Assembly: GCA_022316685.1 (NCBI GenBank)
Contig: JAKJHU010000066.1
Span: 4,461,913 to 4,525,912, forward strand
Direction of reading: 5' to 3'
From: Progne subis subis
Taxonomy: Eukaryota > Chordata > Aves > Passeriformes > Hirundinidae
Length of the DNA stretch: 64,000 nucleotides
Under the pieces are notes generated by a model. It worked only from the letters and a program-made list of their open reading frames with translations. It searched no databases and was not told the DNA's origin. How positions within the stretch are numbered: position 1 is the stretch's first letter; every line of letters begins with the position of its first letter. This document shows, one piece after another, positions 57,539 to 64,000 of the stretch. A program made the position numbers and the translations under genes.

Positions 57539-59390
57539 GCCAGAACTGTGGGTTCAACTGAATAACCACACAGAACTGGGGACAGAGGATCTCCAGGTAA
57601 CCCTTCCATCTCAAGGGCTCCTGAGCTCAGGGACCTTCTCAGCCTGGCTGGGTTTGCGCAGGCAGCTGCCCCGAGGCGGCCTCGAAATGGGGCTGGAGAG
57701 AGTTAACAACTGTTTACCTGATTCCCCAGCGCAGCTCTGTGAAATGTTACTGCTTCCCAGAGGCACGAAATACAATTTTGCCTTAAAGGTTAATAGTATT
57801 CGACTCACTGAGGGAAGAAAGGAGCTCTCAGGAAGCTCTTTCATTCAGATCCCAGCCTGCTGCACCTCAGGTAGGCACCCAGGGCTCTGGTCATTGAGGG
57901 GACCTGGCCTCTCCTGGGCAAATCCTGCTCTCCCTCTGCAAGAAAGGTCTCTTTCCAGGGATTCAGGAGTTTCTAGCACCGAATTTAAAGGTACTATTAC
58001 TCACCTCAGGCAAGAGTCAGCCCCTTGCTCATGAAATGAAAGTGGTATCTCTATGCTTTGTGGGGATTCATCAACCCTAATAATGCTAAATTCTCCAAAA
58101 CAGAGGGGAAAAAGCCCAATCCCTGTGACAGTGAGAAAGCTGAGTGCTCACATCCAGAGGCCAGCCGAGCCCTCGCTGGGTCACTGCCCCTCTCCAAGAG
58201 CACCTCTGTAGAATTTTGGGGCACGGATGCAGGTCAGAGGGTGCTGCACCCACATCTACTGGGAAGATGCTTCCATGAGGAAGTTTAATGTACTTTAAGC
58301 CTCTCCCAGAAGAAAAGGCTGCTGGAAAACAAAGCTGCTCCCAGTTTATGTTGTAGCCACGCGAGGTGCTGTGGTCCTGCAGCCACAGAGGGGTTTAGCT
58401 GAGCTCCAGAGTGTCTGATCACAGAGTGTCTGATCAGGCAGGGTTCTCTGGGTCCTCCTGGGCTCTGGGTGACATCTCACAGTGTTTATTGCTTCTGAAG
58501 CCTGTTCCAGGGTGGTTGTGGTGAAGCCTGGCTCGATCAGACTGTACTGGCTCACATTCTGTCCCCCCAGGCTGCCTCTGCACCCAGATCCTGAGGGATT
58601 CCTGGTGGGAATTTCCTCCCAAACACAGCTCTGGTAACACCAGCTGGCCTGGATGGATTCAGGGTTGTGTTTAATGGCCAGTGTGTGAGTCTGAGGCACA
58701 CACGAGGCTCAGAGACCTTCTGCTCCACTCTTGCTCCTTCTCTCTGCCTCCTGCTGCCTCTCTAAGCCCTGCCCTGGGCTCGGATCACTCGAGGGACAGG
58801 CTGACAGTTGCCCTTTGCCCATTTGGTAGCCACAGACAGAAAAGCAGAATAATCACTGGGACAAATACGAGCTGCAGGGCGCTGCCCAAGCTCCATGAGC
58901 CTCCCAACAGATCCATCACCTCCCCCAGCAGCTCGGGGGAGGATGTGAGCCATGAAAGGCAGCAGAAGTTAATCCTCGTGCTGTATAAACCAGCCAATAA
59001 TATGCAGGACATTTCCTATTAACCACCACACATCCAGACAATTACTCTGATTGATTCCAATCAGGTTTAACACCGGGCTTTATCCATCAGCACAAAGCCT
59101 CACTGCCTGTTAATATCATGGGGAAAACCATTCCTAATGGAGGCTGCCAAACTCTACAGCATCAGCATTAAGCAGTCACAAGAATTGATGAAGCAAACGC
59201 AGCCTTGGGATGGCTGGGGGTTTGCAAACTGCATGGAAAGTGCAATAACAAAATCTATTGGAGCATCCATACAACACCAATAACTCTCCCTGTGTTCTGG
59301 ATGGATTTCTGTTCCGATGGGAAGGAGTGGAGAGACACCTGGAGATGGATGTCTCCTGCAATCAGGATTATTACACATGTGTGATGGGAA

Positions 59391-59421
59391 GGGATGGATG
59401 GATGGATGGATGGATGGATGG
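59391..59421 (+). repeat. GGAT tetranucleotide microsatellite
   Basis: About seven units of GGAT. Confidence 0.9.
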
Positions 59422-59774
59422 ACAGATCTGGTTTATTCCCTGCTGGCTTTTAGCTGCGTCTGGGAACCCTCCCCTCTGTCCATACCAGCAGACATTCTGT
59501 TATCTTTGTGTCTGCTCTTTTTAACACATTTGCAGCAGGCACAGTGACCAAAAGGAGGATGCTGAATGTAAGAAACAGAGATGTCCGTGAACTTGAGAGA
59601 CACCAATCAGCTATTACTTTCTCAAGGTGGGGGATGAGAATTACTTTTGTCCTCTACCCCGTGTCCTGATGCCAAAAATCTCTGTGCAGCAGAGGATAAG
59701 GTGCACGAGGAGGATGCCCTGCCTCGAACTCTTCAACCTTGAACTTCTGCTGCCAGAAGCAACATAAAAACGTA

Positions 59775-59850
59775 AAATCATAGAATATCCTGAGCTGGAA
59801 GGGACCCTCGAGGATCTTTGAGGCCAAAAGGGAAGTCCTCACAGGAGACC
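59775..59850 (-). mobile_element. CR1 3' end scrap
   Basis: AAAATCATAGAATATCCTGA, GCTGGAAGGGACCCTCGAGG and ATCTTTGAGGCC: the reverse complement of a CR1 tail and last 60 bases. Confidence 0.75.
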
Positions 59851-62800
59851 CTGCAGGGTGAGAGCGACAGGACCTTCCTCCATAGGGAAGGGGTGCCCAA
59901 GCCATTCCAAAAACCACACTGAACACACCAGAGCCATTCCAACCCCAAACACAGCCATAAAATCTCTCCACAAAATCAGCAAATCAGCGACACAGTAGGT
60001 CCAGCACAGCAGCTTGGCCTGTAGCAGCTCCTTGGGCCCCTCTTTAGTTATTCACCCCAAAAATCTGAAGCTGGGACCTACATCCCAAGTCACTCCCTCT
60101 GTGTTTTCCAGACACCTCCTCCAGGATGTTTTCCAGCCCCCTCCTGGATGCCTTATTGATGTGTTGCTGCCTCTTCTATTAGGAAAAGTACTCCACAAGC
60201 AAATGAATGCCCGTGTCAGGGATTTCCCTGGTGGCAGTCTCAGGTGACAGGTTCACTTCCAACCAGCCACTCTGCAAATCCCCGTCCCACACCGATATTC
60301 CCTGTTAATTGTTTACCTCCAGCATGTGGATTTAGCTGTTTTGGCCATAATGATGAGATGTTCCTCAGCCTGCTATTTAATTTAGAATCATGGGTAGGAG
60401 CTGGAGAGTTTTCCTTGCTTGTCCCATGGCTGAATGTGTGCCAGTATGGATTAAAATCTTTCCAGCACTTTATCTCCTTGCATTTTCAGTTCACCAGCAC
60501 TAAATTACCAGCACTGCACCTCCAGTAGATGTTTGTGACCACCTTTACACACTGTCCTCCCCCAATATCAGCTTTCTGGTTACTTTTTTTCCCTGACTTG
60601 ATCACTTTTCCCACTTTTTTTTTTTTTTTTTTTTCCCCCTCACCCAGCAGGGAAAATACCCAACAATTCCAAAGTGCTATCAATATCACAAAATACTTTT
60701 GACCAAAGCCCTGGGTTATTTTGTCAGATGTTGAGGAGAAAAAGGAATGGCAAACAGCCCAGAGCACTGATCAGAAAACCTGGTTCAGCTTATTAATTTA
60801 ACACCTGGCATTGGCTGCCTCGTGCAGCAAGGTCCATAATACAGATTCCAAATAATTAGAGGAAGGTCAGGGGCAGGTACAGACCTTCTGCCTGCACCGA
60901 GGCAGCCAGCTCAGGCACAGCAGGTGGGAGATGCTGACCTCAGATTTATGTGGGGCCTCATTTCTAGTCAGTGATTCAATATCTAATTAAAGCATGTGCA
61001 GCACCCATGGAGGGATTTGTTGGAGATGCTCTGAGGAAGCACCAATTGGATCAGAACTTTGTGAGAAGCAAATCCCTATTCCCACCCAGGAACGTCCCGC
61101 TCTCTGGTCTCAGAAAGTAAAACTGAGGTACAATTTTTATTTTTTTGGTGTTTCTGTAATAACCTTGAATTGATCCCTCTGATTTCATGGGTGTTTAAAG
61201 GAAAGAATCAGAGATTTCTGCCCATGGCCTTGCCAAGGAGGACAGGGATGAGCTGGAATGCTCAGCCAGGCCCAGGCTATTGATTCCAGCCTTAATTCCT
61301 TCCCTAAGCCCAAAAAGCAAAACTCAGAGGAGAAATCCTTACATCTGAGGAGTGGCAGTGCCAGTTTGCAGTGACACATATATAGACCTGGGTGGAGGCA
61401 GGAGAGAGACTCAGAGAGCTCTAAAGATATTTAATAGCTTAATTCCTCTGCCACGAGAATCGTGATGCACCCTGAGAAAATCTTCCAAGGAGCTTTTTTT
61501 TAAGACAGGAGGAAATTCATTGCTACCACTGGGAGGGTCTGTGATTCAGGTGGTGATTGATAATTCGATGATTATTTCACTCCTGCTGCAAGGCTGTTGT
61601 GTTTTTCCTTGCAGCTTCCCTTCATCCCCTCAAACACAGCTCAATCCCTGTTTGCGTTTGCTTTATAGATTCCTTTCCTTACTTTCCCCCTCAGATCTTT
61701 GGCAATTACCACATGCAAGGAGAGGGGATCCTCAGCACCAAAGAGGTGTCTGGGAAAGAGGAGGCAGCAGCAGCAGCAAGTCAGATCCCTCTCTGGCACA
61801 AGAAACTGATCTTGTTCAAATAACTCCTCCTTTATTCCCAGTCTGACCAGGATACGTGCTCACCAGCTCACCCCAGAGCTCACAGATCTCACAGGACACC
61901 CACATCCAGGGTTGTCTCAAATCTCTGATTAAGTCTCAGGTCCAGCAAAATCCATAGAGTAATTCCCTGAAGACTTCTTGCAGCTCAGCTCAGGGATTTC
62001 TCCACCCTCCTATCTCTCACAACCTTGTCACAGTGACTGGCAGGTTGAATTTCAGACCAGCTGGTGGCTGTGACATTGACACACCTCACGCTGGAATCGT
62101 TTAGATGAGCGGATAAAGTTGTCTTTCAAAATCCATCCCTAAAGCATCCCGCATCACACATCCAAAGGAAATCCATAAATCCAGCACGTGTCCTCCCTGT
62201 AAGCCAGGGGGGGAGAAAAACTTTTGAGTCACCATTTTTTTTAAATTTTTTTTCCAGGATGTAGAACCTGAGATCCACAGGAGAAACTTCTCTTGCCCAT
62301 CGAACCTCGAGTCTTAGATGGAAACCAGGAATCCTGATGCCTGGTCCGCGGGGAAAAGACCACCTCATAATGAACCCAGCATGACAGCACTGATCCAAAC
62401 TTCACCAACTGCAATCAAAGGAGGAAAACAAAGGAGGGAATGGAGGGAGACAGCAAAAATGAGAGAGCTGAGATGAGCCAAGCACACATTTTAATGGGGA
62501 TTTGGACTCCCCACTGCTGCTGCTGAAAGGCTTCTGCAGCAATCTTGGCTTCCCCTTCCTGGATTTACTGAGCTAATCAAACACAATTCAGTGCGGACTG
62601 TGAGACAACAAAATCCACGGATGCTGAGAGGGAGTTTGGGAGCAGGCCCACGGGGTGGCCGAATGGGAGAGAAGCCCCTGCTCCAGGCAGCAGAGGGAAA
62701 TGGCCAAACACTGCCCCAAAGAGCCAGAGCAGCCAATCCTGCCAACAGCAAAGGCAGGGCCACCTCCAAGGAGTGTTGGGCACAGGGAAGAGCAGTTTGG

Positions 62801-63264
62801 TGGCTCCATGGCTACAATGGGCGTCCAGACTCTTCCAGGCTGGATGGGCATGGCCAAGGTGCTCATCAGCAACTCTGGGTCAGTGCTGGGGGCTGGACTA
62901 GCGAGGACACAGATCAGGGGCTTTTCACGTGCAAAATTACGTTTGAGAGGCTCTTGAAAACGCAGAAACGTAGAAATGGCTGCAACAGCTCAGCCCAAAC
63001 ATCCACAGAGCCGTTCATTCATTCTCCGACTCCAACAGCAGAAAAACAATGACAAAACAGAGATAATAAAGTGAAAGTTCTCCTGGTTTAGGCTTCCAGC
63101 TTCCAGCCAGCACTGGCAAGGGACTGTCTGCCCTGGAGCCTGCACTGATGTCATTGCATTGAACAGCTCTCAACAGATCTTTCTTTCATTAATTTATCTA
63201 ATTGCTTTCCAGCCAGTTGTGTTGCTGGCCTCCATAATGTGCCTCTCAGCGCTGCACAGATGAA

Positions 63265-63560
63265 TAACACACCATATGAAAATGTCCTTTCTTCGGTTTG
63301 TTTTAATATTCCACTTGATAATCTCATATAAAGTTCCCCAGATCTTGTGTTATGAGAAATGGGCAGCAATCACCCCCTCTTCGCTTTCTTCACCGCACTC
63401 CTGATTGTCTGGATCTATTGTGGCCCTCTCAGTCATCTCTCTTTTAAGATGAAAATTGCCAAGTCACACAATCTCTCCTTGTGTACCTCTGATAATCCTG
63501 AAAAACTCTCTCCAGCACCAATTACCTTTTCTACTTCATTCTTCACCCATATTTTAGCTC
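63265..63560 (-). mobile_element. Ancient LINE-like remnant
   Basis: The order TTATGAGAAATGGGCAGCAA, CTTCTTCACC-type text, CATCTCTCTTTTAAGATGAA, CAATCTCTCCTTGTGTACCT matches the general layout of the reverse-complemented ORF2 end of old CR1-type repeats that I recall from turtles and crocodiles (GTGGGAAATGG... CATCTCTCTTCTAAGATGAA... AATCTCTCCTCATATGG). Strongly diverged. It could instead be conserved exapted sequence. Confidence 0.45.
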
Positions 63561-63913
63561 GTTTATAAATACACCAAACACCCTCAGCAGACATTCCCAT
63601 GGGAGCCTCCCAGATACTCCCCCCCTCCATCACAACCCTTTATTCATGGTCTTTATTTCCCACCTTTGAACTGGTTGCTGATCTATCAGAGGACTCATCT
63701 TCCTGCCCCATGACAGCATTGTTGAGGTTCTTGGCGATGGGAAAAGTATAAGTTCCTTTGTATTAACCACAAATCATCATCCCTATCACATGGACTTTGA
63801 TTTATTTAAAGAACAATAATTGACTCGTGACACCCACCGCCCTCCCCCAGCGTGTCATGTGCTTTTTTTATTCATCTATTCTTAAACCAAATAATTAGGG
63901 GGGGAAAAAATAT

Positions 63914-64000
63914 TCCATAGAATCATAGAATCCCAGAATGGTGGCTTGGAAGGGATCTTAGAGATGATCTAATCCCAATCCCTCTGCCATGGTCGTCTTC
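63914..64000 (-). mobile_element. CR1 3' end, cut by window edge
   Basis: TTCCATAGAATCATAGAATC, CCAGAATGGTGGCTTGGAAG and GGATCTTAGAGATGATCTAA: a classic reversed CR1 tail (two units of the 8-base tail repeat) and 3' end. It continues past the window. Confidence 0.85.

Larger units (their letters stand above)
43617..64000 (-). other. PLXNA4 upstream intron (partial, over 20 kb)
   Basis: No exon is recognised between the acceptor at 43617-43618 and the window end, so at least 20.4 kb of phase 2 intron lies here. It contains CR1 pieces at about 43786-43905, 46712-46952, 49797-49953, 52470-52695, 55910-56294, 57432-57538, 59775-59850 and 63914-64000, an older LINE remnant at about 63265-63560, an LTR-like fragment at 46290-46520, an inverted repeat at 50877-50997, and simple repeats. 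The preceding PLXNA4 exon (start of PSI 1) was not found and should lie beyond 64000. Confidence 0.75.

Overview
The window is a piece of a bird genome, most likely a songbird. It is intron-rich vertebrate DNA with many 5'-truncated CR1 LINE fragments, both sense copies ending in the usual CR1 3' tail and reverse-complement copies. It also holds several solo endogenous-retrovirus LTRs of kinds I recall from passerine genomes, and long simple repeats. There is no bacterial-type gene organisation: most open reading frames are chance frames in introns.

One gene is supported, on the minus strand: a class A plexin, best matched to PLXNA4 (semaphorin co-receptor). Eight consecutive internal exons are present with exact GT/AG boundaries and compatible phases. 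From 5' to 3' of the gene they are 43616-43493, 39850-39697, 37271-37172, 33955-33841, 18717-18517, 10208-10112, 6645-6455 and 388-237. Together they give 1,134 coding bases (377 whole codons plus three split-codon bases) without a stop. They encode the extracellular stalk after the Sema domain: the end of PSI 1, a first IPT-like domain, PSI 2, a second IPT-like domain, PSI 3 and the first half of the next IPT/TIG domain. The Sema exons lie beyond 64000. The remaining IPT domains, the membrane segment and the GAP domain lie before position 1.

Layout: 43617-64000 is an upstream intron of more than 20 kb with CR1 pieces, an LTR-like fragment, a striking 19-bp perfect inverted repeat (50877-50997), a poly-A tract and ATCC/GGAT microsatellites. 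From 10.2 to 43.5 kb, exons are separated by introns of 2.4-15.1 kb holding CR1 pieces, two LTRs, a 214-bp compound pentanucleotide array and repeat-poor stretches that may be conserved noncoding sequence. From 1 to 10.1 kb, the last three exons sit among four solo LTRs. Two of these, about 95% alike and in the same direction, flank exon 6645-6455.

I found no new multi-gene system. The most notable points are the placement and orientation of LTRs relative to PLXNA4 exons (every LTR I could orient is antisense to the gene) and the unexplained inverted repeat. Species, exon numbers and conservation could not be checked from sequence alone.
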